Source of the DNA: Clostridiales bacterium
Lineage (GTDB): Bacteria > Bacillota > Clostridia > Christensenellales > Aristaeellaceae
DNA length: 64,000 nucleotides
Reading direction: 5' to 3'
Assembly: GCA_015056315.1 (NCBI GenBank)
Contig: SVGN01000005.1
Coordinates: 42,156-106,155, forward strand
The notes beneath the pieces are model-generated. The model did no database searches and was not told the origin of the DNA. It worked only from the letters and a program-made list of their open reading frames with translations. The position numbers were made by a program, and so were the translations under genes. Shown here in pieces: positions 15,633-23,992 of this stretch. The stretch's first letter is position 1, and each line of letters begins with the position of its first letter.

Positions 15633-17444
15633 TCAGAAGGTGCGCAGCTGTTCTGCGTACCAGCGGGTCATCTCACGGATGCGCCACAGCTCCGAGGGCT
15701 TGCTCACCTGGCGCCACTGCTGCTCGTAATGCCGGAGCCAACGCTCCAGCCGCTCCGCCAGTGCTGCATCCCGGCGGCAGAGGTGTACCGCTTCGCCTAC
15801 AAGGTTCCACACCTTGATGCCCTCGCAGGCCAGCTGCCAGAGCCCCGGCATGCAGCGGGCAGAGGGGGCCATATGGGCTGCCAGCCCGGGCAGCTCCCGC
15901 TCCACTTTGCCGATGCGCTCGTTAGCGGCATGGATGGCGGCACTGTCCAGCCCGGCAAGGGTATCGCCGTGGCCCTCATCGGCACGGCCCAGCGCATGCT
16001 CCCGGTACTGCACCAGCTGCCACCAGCTGCATACATCCGTGCTCTGCAGCGAAGCCAAAAGCCCCACGCATCGTCCGCTTGCATCCAGATAGGCAAGACG
16101 GGAGATGTCCTCACAGAAGCGCTCGAAGGGCAGTTCCTCGGCGCTCCAGCCGAAGTGGGCACCCATGATCATGCCCGGCAGGGAGAAGCGGGGATCATTG
16201 ATGTGCCCGTAATCGCCCCAATCGGTATTGAGCAGCCCTATGGCACTGTACCTGCGGCCATAGGCGGCCATGCGGGAAATGTTCTCGTAGCTGTCCGGGA
16301 TGCGGTTCATGATGCGGTTCCAGCCGCTTACGCCCGGGCACACATACTGCACCGCCCCGGCCTGAGCCAGCAGGCGGGTGGAGGTCTCCTCCACGTTGGG
16401 CGAGTAGCCCCAGTTCAGGCAGATGCTGTCCTCGGGCAGGCGGGTAAGGGCCTCCGGGTGCATCACCACGATGTCGCCCCAGAACATGGGCTGCCTGCCA
16501 CTTTCCGAAATGATGCGGCAGAGCTTCTCCACAAAGCCGATGTAGTAGGTGCCCTCGCCAACGGCTTCCATGGCCGCCTTACCCCGGCCCTTGCCCAGAT
16601 CGAAGGTCTCGTCTGCGCAGATGTTGAAGCGGCGGGAGCGGAACAGGGGCATGAACTCCTTCAGCAGCTTCTCCACCAGCGAGAGGGCCTCCGGGTTGGA
16701 GATATCCAGCGTGTGATGGGCCATGCGGTACGGCATGGTGGAGGGCATGGAGCCCGCCTCGGGCAGCTCGCACAGGCGGCACCAGGTCTTGGTGTTCAGC
16801 AGCTCGAACAGATGCCCGAAGCTGGAAAGGGAGGGCACCAGCTCGATATGGCGCTGGGCGCAGTACTCATCCAGCTCCATGATCTCCTGGGCCGTGAGCG
16901 CCTCGCCTGCGCTCCACATCTCCGTGGCGGCCTCAAAGCAGTAGGTATGCTCCACATACAGCTGCAGCTGGTTCAGCTTGTAGAGGGCGGCCTCGTCTGC
17001 CAGCTGCTTCAGCCAGCTCAGGGTGGGGGTGCGGCCCCGGGTGCAATCGTGGTAGAAGCCACGGTGGGCAAACACAGGCTCATCCCGGATGGTGAGGCAG
17101 GGCAGCACGGCCCCGTGTTGACGCAGCAGCTGCCGCAGGGTCTGTACACCGTAGAAAAGCCCCGCATCGCTGTTGCCCTCGATGCGGATGCCCGCCTCCG
17201 ATACGGTCAGGCTGTAGCCCTCGCCCTCGCCGGAGCCGGCAGACAGCAGGATGTCGCCCGCTGCCGCAGTGCCGCAGAGCAGCTCTGCCCGGATACCGGC
17301 AAAGCGTTCCAGGTCGCTTTTGAGCAGCCGGGCAGCGGTCATGGCCTGCCGGGCGGTGGGGGAAAGCACCAGCCGTGCGGTGTAGGTAAGCGAAAAGAAA
17401 CCCTCGCTGCGGTGCAGCTCCTTGGGTCTGGGAAGCAGATGCAT
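15633..17444 (-). CDS. Glycoside hydrolase family 20 beta-N-acetylhexosaminidase-like
   Basis: 603 aa; the ATG at 17444 is chosen because AAAGGAG lies 7 nt upstream, while the next ATG upstream is too close. No signal peptide, so probably cytoplasmic. An N-terminal GH20b-type alpha/beta domain (residues 1-120) ends in GLFYGVQTLRQLL. The TIM-barrel starts at AHRGFYHDCTRGRTP (126-140) and carries the catalytic pair Asp278-Glu279 in FNICADET. Family members release terminal GlcNAc or GalNAc from glycans by substrate-assisted catalysis. It is followed by the G1P-dehydrogenase-like gene in the same direction. Absence of export suggests it acts on imported oligosaccharides. Confidence 0.87.
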   Translation of the reverse strand: MHLLPRPKELHRSEGFFSLTYTARLVLSPTARQAMTAARLLKSDLERFAGIRAELLCGTAAAGDILLSAGSGEGEGYSLTVSEAGIRIEGNSDAGLFYGVQTLRQLLRQHGAVLPCLTIRDEPVFAHRGFYHDCTRGRTPTLSWLKQLADEAALYKLNQLQLYVEHTYCFEAATEMWSAGEALTAQEIMELDEYCAQRHIELVPSLSSFGHLFELLNTKTWCRLCELPEAGSMPSTMPYRMAHHTLDISNPEALSLVEKLLKEFMPLFRSRRFNICADETFDLGKGRGKAAMEAVGEGTYYIGFVEKLCRIISESGRQPMFWGDIVVMHPEALTRLPEDSICLNWGYSPNVEETSTRLLAQAGAVQYVCPGVSGWNRIMNRIPDSYENISRMAAYGRRYSAIGLLNTDWGDYGHINDPRFSLPGMIMGAHFGWSAEELPFERFCEDISRLAYLDASGRCVGLLASLQSTDVCSWWQLVQYREHALGRADEGHGDTLAGLDSAAIHAANERIGKVERELPGLAAHMAPSARCMPGLWQLACEGIKVWNLVGEAVHLCRRDAALAERLERWLRHYEQQWRQVSKPSELWRIREMTRWYAEQLRTF

Positions 17445-17473
17445 GGTCATTCTCCTTTGCGTGGTGCTGTTTG

Positions 17474-17516
17474 CAAAACACCCCATATGCGGCATGGGGC
17501 GCAGCATATGGGGTGT
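17474..17516 (-). terminator. Terminator of the pilus operon
   Basis: ACACCCCATATGC / GCATATGGGGTGT, 13-bp stem with a 13-nt loop, then TTTTGC on the minus strand. It lies 15 nt beyond the pilT stop and 30 nt before the GH20 gene, so GH20 either has a very short promoter region or depends on read-through. Confidence 0.8.
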
Positions 17517-17531
17517 GTATGGCAGCTGTTG

Positions 17532-18602
17532 TTACTGCAGCTTCTTGGCCATCAGCTCCTGGTTGATGGAGTAGAGCAGTGCGTTTTCCTTGGTGATCTT
17601 ACCGGCCTTGTACAGGCGCATGATGTCGCTGTCCATGGTGAACATGCCGACGTTGGAGCCTGCGTAGATCACGTTATCCATCTGGTGTACCTTGCCCTCG
17701 CGGATCATGTTGGAGATGGCGTTATCCACCAGCATGACCTCGAAGGCAGCCACCAGACCGCCGTCTGTGGAGGGGATCAGCTGCTGGGAAACAACAGCCT
17801 TCAGCACCAGAGACAGCTGCATGCGCACCTGCGCCTGCTGGCTGGCGGGGAAGGAGTCCACGATACGGTCGATGGTCTTGCTGGCACCCACCGTATGCAG
17901 GGTGGACAGCAGCAAGTGGCCGGTCTCGGCGGCGGTGAGCGCCGTCTGGATGGTCTCATAGTCGCGCATCTCGCCCAACAGGATCACGTCCGGGGCCTGG
18001 CGCAGCGCACTGCGCAGCGCGTGGGCGAAGTTGTGGGTATCGTTCATGATCTCGCGCTGGGTAACGATGCTCTTCTTATGGGGATGGATGAACTCGATGG
18101 GGTCCTCCAGGGTGATGATGTGGGCATTGGCCTCGCTGTTGATGCGGTCGATGATGCAGCTGAGAGTGGTGCTCTTACCGCTGCCTGCGGGGCCGGTGAC
18201 CAGCACCATGCCCTGCCTGCGGCTTGCCAGATCCAGCACTACCTGGGGGATGCCCAGCGTGGCCGGGTTGGGCAGATCGAAGGGCACGGCGCGCAGCACG
18301 GCGGCAAAGGTACCTCTCTGCTTAAAGGCATTGCAGCGGAAGCGGCCCACCTGCGCCAGACCAAAGGAGAAATCGTCGTCGCCCTCTTCGGAGAGGCGTT
18401 TGATGTCTCGCCCGTTGGCCAGCTGGTAGATCTGCTGGATGTACTGGGTACACTCCGCAGTGCCCTGCTTGCCCTCGGTAAGGGAGACGAATTTCTCGTT
18501 CACCTTGGTGGTAATGGGAGAACCGGGAATGATGTAGATGTCCGAGCCGCCCTTGAGCAGGGTCTCCCGGAGCATTGCTTTCAGGTCTGCGAAGTCTTCC
18601 AT
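17532..18602 (-). CDS. pilT: Type IV pilus retraction-type ATPase, PilT-like
   Basis: 356 aa hexameric secretion-superfamily ATPase in the cytoplasm. Visible: N-terminal PAS-like domain starting at LLKGGSDIYIIPGSPI, Walker A GPAGSGKST at 137-145, Asp box THE-type segment IITLEDPIEF at 162-171, Walker B DVILLGEMRD at 205-214, and His box GHLLLSTLHTVGASKTIDRI. The GEMRD form and total length fit PilT rather than the longer PilB. It is the last gene of a seven-gene operon; the ATG follows GGGAG inside the stop region of the gene before it. No PilB is present in this window, so it may serve as retraction motor with an ATPase encoded elsewhere. Confidence 0.9.
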   Translation of the reverse strand: MEDFADLKAMLRETLLKGGSDIYIIPGSPITTKVNEKFVSLTEGKQGTAECTQYIQQIYQLANGRDIKRLSEEGDDDFSFGLAQVGRFRCNAFKQRGTFAAVLRAVPFDLPNPATLGIPQVVLDLASRRQGMVLVTGPAGSGKSTTLSCIIDRINSEANAHIITLEDPIEFIHPHKKSIVTQREIMNDTHNFAHALRSALRQAPDVILLGEMRDYETIQTALTAAETGHLLLSTLHTVGASKTIDRIVDSFPASQQAQVRMQLSLVLKAVVSQQLIPSTDGGLVAAFEVMLVDNAISNMIREGKVHQMDNVIYAGSNVGMFTMDSDIMRLYKAGKITKENALLYSINQELMAKKLQ

Positions 18603-18604
18603 GA

Positions 18605-19072
18605 TCAGTCTCCCATCAACACAAGATAATCGTCGCCGAAGAAGTCGTAAGCGCTGTTGTCGATCACCCGGTGCTCCAGCACCCGGTAGCGCTGTGCACC
18701 TTCGGTAACAAGGCCGCGCACAAAGATGGCCAGATCGTTTCCGGCATCTACGGTAAAGGAGAAGCAGAGGCCTTCTTCGGCTTCCTCGAAGGTAACGTCT
18801 TCGGAGGCAGCTTCTTCGTACCAGGCAAGGTCTGCGCCCTGCTGCTGACCGTTCAGCAGCAGCTCATCCACCTGCGCAAGGGTGCGCTGCACCTGGTCGG
18901 CTGCCACGTAGTAGGCTGCGCCCACATCGGCGTTGCGGCGGGTCATGCTCTCGTTGGAGCGGGCGCTGCCGAATGCCAGCAGGGAAAGGGCGGTCATCGC
19001 CAGCACCACAAGGATCATCAGTACAGAGGATACGCCTACGCCTACCCGCTGCTGGGAATCTTGCTTTTTCAC
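18605..19072 (-). CDS. Pilus-operon membrane protein, PilX-like architecture
   Basis: 155 aa; GTG start at 19072, 7 nt after GGAGG. A short basic tail is followed by one hydrophobic helix (VSSVLMILVVLAMTALSLLAF, about 14-34) and then an Ala/Glu-rich alpha-helical and beta-rich extracellular part. The helix resembles the N-terminal spine of minor pilins of the PilX type, but no clear prepilin cleavage site with Glu5 is seen. It overlaps the preceding pseudopilin-like gene by 4 nt and is followed by pilT after 2 nt. Function as a minor pilin is inferred from position and shape. Confidence 0.7.
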   Translation of the reverse strand: MKKQDSQQRVGVGVSSVLMILVVLAMTALSLLAFGSARSNESMTRRNADVGAAYYVAADQVQRTLAQVDELLLNGQQQGADLAWYEEAASEDVTFEEAEEGLCFSFTVDAGNDLAIFVRGLVTEGAQRYRVLEHRVIDNSAYDFFGDDYLVLMGD

Positions 19073-19470
19073 AGCGAACCCTCCTTCGGCACATAGAGGG
19101 ATACCGGCAGCGAAAGGATCTCGTTGTTATCCTTCTGTGCGGTCACGGTGGAGGTGAGCAGCGTGCCTGCGGCGGTATCCTCCTGGCTGCAGTGCACGTA
19201 GATATCGAAGCCTTTTTCTTCACAACGGAAATAGCTGCCATCCTCGCCGGAGAACTCCAGCTTGAGCAGCAGCGCATCCGGGTTCTCGCTCACGCTCAGC
19301 TGCTCTGCCACATCCTGGCAGGCTATCAGCGCATGGCGAAGCTGCACGCTCGTGTGGGATTTTTCGTGCGCAGAAGCAAACACGCGCACCATTACCACCT
19401 GCGACAGCGAGAAGAACAGGATCACGATCAGCAATTCGATCAAGAGGATGTTGCCCTGATATCTTTTCAT
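19069..19470 (-). CDS. Prepilin-like minor pilin
   Basis: 133 aa; ATG 7 nt after AGGAGG. The N-terminus MKRYQG|NILLIELLIVILFF is a type III-like prepilin leader with a hydrophobic spine. If PilD cleaves after Gly6 the conserved Glu falls at position 6 of the mature protein, not the usual 5. The remainder (about 110 aa) is a small pilin-like head. It overlaps both neighbours by 4 nt. Assembly into the pilus-like fibre is likely but not proven by sequence. Confidence 0.75.
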   Translation of the reverse strand: MKRYQGNILLIELLIVILFFSLSQVVMVRVFASAHEKSHTSVQLRHALIACQDVAEQLSVSENPDALLLKLEFSGEDGSYFRCEEKGFDIYVHCSQEDTAAGTLLTSTVTAQKDNNEILSLPVSLYVPKEGSL

Positions 19471-19976
19471 TGGAGCACCTCCTGAGAACGCAGCGCAATG
19501 TGCATTTCTTCCGCGGTGCCGTCGTTGAGCACAACGGAGGCTACGAGCACATTGCTGTCTTCCATGGCAAAGGTGAGCGACTGTACATCGGCCAGGGGGT
19601 CGCCCAGCTCGGGGCGGAACTCATCCTCGGCGCCGCAGTAGTACTCCAGCATCTGCCCATCCAGCGCATAGATACGGGTCTGGTAGACCTCATCCTCCCA
19701 GTATTCGTTGAGGCACAGGAACTGTACGCCCTCCTCCTCCTGGATGGAGACAGCACCGGTGGTATCCATGGCGTGGGTCTTGTTGAGCAGGTAGCTGAGC
19801 ACGATCTGTGCTTCGCTGTTGCCGACGGAGGCCTCGCTGACGCTCTGGTAAGCGCGCATGCCGGTAAGGGTAAGCGTTACCGCCAGCACCGCAAAAAGAG
19901 CGATCAGGCAAAAGATGAACAGACCGCCCACGGCATGGCTGGTCATGGCATTGCTGCCTTTTTCGGTCTTGCTCAT
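19467..19976 (-). CDS. Pilus-operon membrane protein (DUF4860-like)
   Basis: 169 aa; ATG 9 nt after GGAGG. A polar N-terminus is followed by one membrane helix (VGGLFIFCLIALFAVLAVTLTLT, about 16-38) and a beta-rich C-terminal domain. The arrangement and the start SHAVGGLFIF resemble proteins filed as DUF4860, found beside pilus genes in Clostridia; I assign this family from memory without a search. It overlaps the gene on each side by 4 nt, so it is translated as part of the pilus operon. Probably a minor pilin or assembly factor. Confidence 0.7.
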   Translation of the reverse strand: MSKTEKGSNAMTSHAVGGLFIFCLIALFAVLAVTLTLTGMRAYQSVSEASVGNSEAQIVLSYLLNKTHAMDTTGAVSIQEEEGVQFLCLNEYWEDEVYQTRIYALDGQMLEYYCGAEDEFRPELGDPLADVQSLTFAMEDSNVLVASVVLNDGTAEEMHIALRSQEVLQ

Positions 19977-20299
19977 TCTGCCTCACCTCCGATCGTCAGA
20001 ATACGGATATCCGGCAGAAGGTTGCTGGCAAAGCTGTCCAGCTGAACGATATATTTATTCTGGTCGTAGGTAAGGCCGTAGTATTGGCGCAGCTTCTCGG
20101 CATCTTCGGGGTAGCGGCCTTCCACAGCATAGCAGAGAATAGCGGCTCTGCGCACAGAGTTTTCCAGCTCTGCCATCTGCTCGCTGTCGTTTACATCGTT
20201 CACGGTGGAAACGCCGTATACCAGCACGCCGATCATCAGTCCGAAAACAAGCAGGGTGAGCACAGCGCCCTTCCACATGCTTTGCTTTTTCACGTGCAC
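19973..20299 (-). CDS. Small pilus-operon membrane protein
   Basis: 108 aa from a GTG start at 20299, 7 nt after AGGAGG. One N-terminal membrane helix (AVLTLLVFGLMIGVLVYGVSTV, about 12-33) is followed by a short soluble domain: SEQMAELENSVRRAAILCYAVEGRYPEDAEKLRQYYGL. The segment AILCYAVEGRYPEDAEKL is typical of pseudopilin heads, where an alpha helix leads into Y/P-containing turns. No prepilin peptidase site is visible. It overlaps the next gene by 4 nt. Minor pilin-like; exact role unknown. Confidence 0.7.
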   Translation of the reverse strand: MHVKKQSMWKGAVLTLLVFGLMIGVLVYGVSTVNDVNDSEQMAELENSVRRAAILCYAVEGRYPEDAEKLRQYYGLTYDQNKYIVQLDSFASNLLPDIRILTIGGEAE

Positions 20300-20345
20300 G
20301 GTCCTTCCTCCTTTCCCGTTGGGATTGGGCTGGGCTGATTCAGCC

Positions 20346-21383
20346 TCAGCCGATGCTGCTCATAATGCTCAGCAGCGGCAGCATTACCGACAGCAGGATA
20401 GCGCCGATGATCACAGACATCAGGGCTACCAGAGAGGGCTCGATGATGGAGACCAGATGGCCGATCTGGGTGTTTACATCCTCGTCGTAGAGAACGGCCA
20501 GCTTGCTCATAACGCGGTCGGTCTGGCCGGCGCGGAAGCCCACGGAGATCATACGGCAGTGCAGGGGCTCGAAGATACCGGTCTCGCCCACCGCATCGGG
20601 GAAGGAAACGAAATCATCCATCTTCTTGCGGCACAGGCTCACACGCTCGCGCAGGCGCTTGTTGGTGAACAGGTTCTCGATCAGCTCCATGCTCTCCTCC
20701 AGCGGGAAGCCGCTGCGGAGCATCATGCCAAGCGTAGAGGCAAAGCGGGCGGCAGACAGCTTCTGCTCCAGCTTGCGCAGGGGCTTGATGGCGTTCTGCA
20801 GCCACTGCAGCACCTTCTGGCTGCTATCCAGCTTGATGACCACCAGCAGGATGATCACCAGCAGAAGCAGCACACCGGCGGCGATCAGCGTAGCCTTACC
20901 AAAGGAGACGGCCACGTTCATCCAGCCTGCGCTGGAGCCGGAGTCGAAGCTGCCGTAAACATTCTCGAAAATGGGCAGCACCTGCGTTACCAGCACACCG
21001 ATGATCAGCGCCATCATAACGATCAGCAAAAGAGGATAGAACAGCGCGCTCTTGATGGAACGGCGGTTGGCGGCCTCGCGGTCGTAGTACATGGAGAGCT
21101 CTTCCATGACCACATCCAGCTCGCCGGTCTTTTCGCCGATCTCGCTCATGGCGATCAGGTAATCGGGGAACAGGCCTGCCTCTTTGAAGCCGGTGGTCAG
21201 GCTGCCGGTCTCCATAACGGTGATGCTCAGGGTGTTGAAGCCTTTCTCAAAACGGGTGCCCTTGTAGTTTTCGCACAGCGCCTCCACACCATCGTGTACA
21301 GGCAGACCGGCGCGGAGCACCAGCGCTACCTGTTCGCACAGAACAGCCAGCTCCTCGTGGCTCAAACGCAGTTTACGGCTCAT
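20346..21383 (-). CDS. pilC: Type IV pilus inner-membrane platform protein, PilC/GspF-like
   Basis: 345 aa; ATG after GAGGAGG. Two repeated T2SSF domains, each starting with a helical cytoplasmic part (LSHEELAVLCEQVALVLRAGLPVHDGVEAL; later AARFASTLGMMLRSGFPLEESMELI) and followed by membrane helices (LFYPLLLIVMMALIIGVLV, about 122-140; AAGVLLLLVIILLVVI, about 168-183; and a C-terminal one, VALMSVIIGAILLSVMLPLL). PilC is the membrane platform that couples the motor ATPases to pilin insertion. It is in one operon with pilT and four small pilin-like proteins. Confidence 0.9.
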   Translation of the reverse strand: MSRKLRLSHEELAVLCEQVALVLRAGLPVHDGVEALCENYKGTRFEKGFNTLSITVMETGSLTTGFKEAGLFPDYLIAMSEIGEKTGELDVVMEELSMYYDREAANRRSIKSALFYPLLLIVMMALIIGVLVTQVLPIFENVYGSFDSGSSAGWMNVAVSFGKATLIAAGVLLLLVIILLVVIKLDSSQKVLQWLQNAIKPLRKLEQKLSAARFASTLGMMLRSGFPLEESMELIENLFTNKRLRERVSLCRKKMDDFVSFPDAVGETGIFEPLHCRMISVGFRAGQTDRVMSKLAVLYDEDVNTQIGHLVSIIEPSLVALMSVIIGAILLSVMLPLLSIMSSIG

Positions 21384-21414
21384 ATGGGTTCCTCCTCAAT
21401 AGAATGGAATAGGA

Positions 21415-22254
21415 TCAGTAGTAACGCTCGGTGGTGTAACGCTTCACATCCATGCACATGATGTCGGACGTGATATCGCACCGGTACCATACGCCATCCA
21501 GATAGACCAGATTCCAGGCGTGATAGATACGGTCGGCATAGCCGATCACCAGCTGGGTGGGGATGCCCTGGGTGCGCAGCATGGTGGCCATCAGTGCGGA
21601 AAGATCGAAGCAGATGCCCTTCTGGGCGTAGAGCACGTCATCCACCACGGGCAGGTAGCCGGTGCTCACCTTGCGGGCCTTGTCGAAATCGTACACCATG
21701 TGGTTGGCCATGTAGCGGTAAATGGCCTGGTACTTCTCCCAATCGGTCTCCAGCCCGTGGCACAGCTCGATGGATTTGATGACCGCATCGGAATCGTCGG
21801 TGTAATCCACATACTGGTTGGGGAAGAGGTAGGGGAGCGTATCGCTGGTCAGCTCCACCTCGATGGTGGTATCCATCAGCGGCTTGTACTTTCTGCCGGA
21901 TGCCTGCTGGAAGACCTCCACCTTGTATTTACCGTTGCCAAGCTGCAGCGGGAAGACCTCGTACTCGCCATCGGCGGCAAAATCGTAACTCAAAGAAGCC
22001 TTGCCACAGCTAAGGCGGATCTTGAGTCCTTTTTTGTTGGGTTCGTGCTTTGCCATCAGGTAGCCCTGGTTGCAGTGGCTGGCATCGATCAGCAGGTCTC
22101 CCTCCTGAAAGACGATTTCGCCGGCAGCCAGAGGCAGAAACATGTCTGCCGCGGCGTTGAGCGCGCATACCATAACGGATGAAAGCACCACCAGCGCAAG
22201 CAGCAGCGCCAGTTGTTTTTGCTGTTTCCGGGATGCTGTTGTGATCGCGTTCAC
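21415..22254 (-). CDS. Membrane-anchored transglutaminase-like protein
   Basis: 279 aa from a GTG at 22254, which lies 8 nt after GGAGG; an ATG 15 nt upstream encodes that ribosome site and lacks its own. One N-terminal membrane helix (about 14-36) anchors a large extracellular domain. The C-terminal part is a transglutaminase-like papain-fold domain with Cys215 in KGICFDLSALMATMLR, His245 in IYHAWNLVY and Asp260 in YRCDITSD, a complete catalytic triad. It is the first gene of the pilus operon. It might cleave, cross-link or mature pilins or cell-wall peptides outside the membrane; that is inference. Confidence 0.85.
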   Translation of the reverse strand: MNAITTASRKQQKQLALLLALVVLSSVMVCALNAAADMFLPLAAGEIVFQEGDLLIDASHCNQGYLMAKHEPNKKGLKIRLSCGKASLSYDFAADGEYEVFPLQLGNGKYKVEVFQQASGRKYKPLMDTTIEVELTSDTLPYLFPNQYVDYTDDSDAVIKSIELCHGLETDWEKYQAIYRYMANHMVYDFDKARKVSTGYLPVVDDVLYAQKGICFDLSALMATMLRTQGIPTQLVIGYADRIYHAWNLVYLDGVWYRCDITSDIMCMDVKRYTTERYY

Positions 22255-22311
22255 CGTCTTCGCCTCCATTTGCGTCTTGATACACAGGATCAGAGCGGTA
22301 TTCGTCCCTTT

Positions 22312-22340
22312 ATTTTACATGGGTTTTCCAAATCCGTCAA
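22312..22340 (-). promoter_or_regulatory. Promoter of the pilus operon
   Basis: Minus strand TTGACG (22340-22335), 17-nt spacer, TAAAAT (22317-22312), about 50 nt before the transglutaminase gene. Confidence 0.7.
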
Positions 22341-22504
22341 GTGCTGGGGAGAATTGCTGCGGGCTGTATGTAACCATGCTGCCGGGGGCGCAACGCAACA
22401 GCTCCGGCTGCTTCGACAATTCTTTTGGGTGCTTGAGGGTGTACATGAAAAAAGAATTTTTCTGAGTTTGGTGTCACCGGAAAGGCTTTCGGCTCACGAA
22501 AAAG

Positions 22505-22536
22505 AAAAACGCCCGTCTGTGCAGACAGGCGTTTTT
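22505..22536. terminator. Bidirectional terminator after the MFS gene
   Basis: AAAAACGCCCGTCTG / CAGACAGGCGTTTTT, a near-perfect palindromic stem with A and T tails on both sides, 14 nt beyond the MFS stop codon. The rest of 22341-22504 has no gene. Confidence 0.85.
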
Positions 22537-22549
22537 CGTGCAGCGTACA

Positions 22550-23827
22550 TCAGGCCGCTTCGCCATCGATATCCGTGCGGCGCTCCTTCCACAGGATGCA
22601 GATCAGCCCGCAGGCGATGAGGGTCAGCACCAGATTCATGGCAAAGGGCAGGGCCCTGTCCGCCTCAGCGGCAACGCCCGCCAGCCAGCTCAGGGGCGAG
22701 GTGGTGAGCATGCACATAGCGTAGAAGTAGCTGAGCATGCGGGCACGCTCCTCCCGGTCGATGTTGATCATCTGCAAAGAGCCGCGCATGGGGTCCAGAA
22801 TGGAGAGGGCCAGCGCCTCCAGCACTACCGCCAGCACCACGGGCCAGTATGCGCCGGCGGGCATCAGCAGCATCAGAAGCTGCTGGGCGATGAGCAGGCA
22901 AAGCCCCAGCAGCACCGGGTGGCGGAAGCGGCGCACATCCAGCCGGGGAGCTACCACAAAGTAGCACACCAGCATAAACAGGTTCTTGATGGTAAAGAAG
23001 ATGGAAAGATCCTCCGTGGGGATGCCCAGCTTATCGGTGATCAGCAGGGGCCAGAAGGTGCCGTTTACGTTGCAGATGCCGCTGTAGCAGGCAACGAAGG
23101 CTACCGTGAGCAGGATGCGGCGGGAGCGCAGCATGCGGAAAAACACCTTGCGGCTGTCCCACAAACGGGAGAAGAGGCTCACGCCCCGGCATTCCTCCAT
23201 GCGGCGCTTGCCCACGGAGGTCTCTTTGCTCAGAAAATACAGAATGACGAACTTGGAGGTCATCATCACGCAGGTAAAGCCGTAGATGAAGCGCATGGTG
23301 GGCACGATGGTGAACTTCTGCACAAAGAAATATGCGATGGGGGAAACGAAGCCCGCCAGCAGACCGGCGATGGAGGTAAGGGTGTACATATGCACCAGAC
23401 GGCTCTCCGGCGCATCCTCGATCATCAGCAGATCCCAGGAGGTCTCGGTAACGCGCCATGCGCCGTTGAACACCGCCGCCGCCGCAAACCAGCGGAAATC
23501 CTGCGCAAAGGTCCACAGCAGGGCGGGGATCGTCCAGCTGATGCAATCGAAAACGGCGGTGCAGGTGCGGCGGCCCAGCTTATCGGTCAGCACGCCGCTG
23601 AGCAGCGCCCAGCACATCTGGGAGGCCAGAAACACCGTGGAGATGAGGCCGATCTGGGTGGGGCTCAGCCCCAGCGCAGCCATGTAGACGGAGGCCAGCG
23701 GCGCATACAGGTTGTAGGGGATGCCCCACAGCGGCTCCAGGTACAGGCAGGGCTTGGCGTTGCCCTCAAGGGTGCACAGGGTATCGATCACGGCATTCTT
23801 TCTGAGCCGTGCAAACAGGTTTTTCAT
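22550..23827 (-). CDS. Major facilitator superfamily transporter
   Basis: 425 aa; the ATG at 23827 follows AAAGGAG. About twelve hydrophobic segments are visible, starting with LYAPLASVYMAALGLSPTQIGLI. The MFS loop 2-3 signature is GVLTDKLGRRTCTAVFD, and a second half begins after the cytoplasmic loop rich in Arg and Lys (SKETSVGKRRMEECRG). No substrate can be assigned. It has its own promoter and terminator and is divergent from the YjbR-GNAT gene. It may be a drug or sugar exporter of the type common in gut Clostridia. Confidence 0.85.
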   Translation of the reverse strand: MKNLFARLRKNAVIDTLCTLEGNAKPCLYLEPLWGIPYNLYAPLASVYMAALGLSPTQIGLISTVFLASQMCWALLSGVLTDKLGRRTCTAVFDCISWTIPALLWTFAQDFRWFAAAAVFNGAWRVTETSWDLLMIEDAPESRLVHMYTLTSIAGLLAGFVSPIAYFFVQKFTIVPTMRFIYGFTCVMMTSKFVILYFLSKETSVGKRRMEECRGVSLFSRLWDSRKVFFRMLRSRRILLTVAFVACYSGICNVNGTFWPLLITDKLGIPTEDLSIFFTIKNLFMLVCYFVVAPRLDVRRFRHPVLLGLCLLIAQQLLMLLMPAGAYWPVVLAVVLEALALSILDPMRGSLQMINIDREERARMLSYFYAMCMLTTSPLSWLAGVAAEADRALPFAMNLVLTLIACGLICILWKERRTDIDGEAA

Positions 23828-23858
23828 GCGCAGGTGCTCCTTTGCGGTATTCCGCATG

Positions 23859-23886
23859 ATGATAGCAGATAACCAACGTTTGTCAA
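23859..23886 (-). promoter_or_regulatory. Promoter of the MFS gene
   Basis: Minus strand TTGACA (23886-23881), 16-nt spacer, TATCAT (23864-23859). Confidence 0.75.
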
Positions 23887-23913
23887 GTATCAAAATAAAA
23901 TGAAGAAACACGG

Positions 23914-23942
23914 TTGAGAAGCCCCGGAGAGGGTGCTACAAT
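23914..23942 (+). promoter_or_regulatory. Promoter of the YjbR-GNAT gene
   Basis: TTGAGA, 17-nt spacer, TACAAT, about 50 nt before the start codon and back to back with the MFS promoter. Confidence 0.7.
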
Positions 23943-23992
23943 AGAACGGCAGCAGCGCTGCGTTATGCCCCGGCGCAACAGGAGGTAAAGCT

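Noticed and set aside
15603..18629. Open plus-strand frame of about 1000 codons opposite GH20 and pilT
   Set aside because: It is the antisense shadow of two clear genes in GC-rich DNA; no ribosome site and no recognisable domain.
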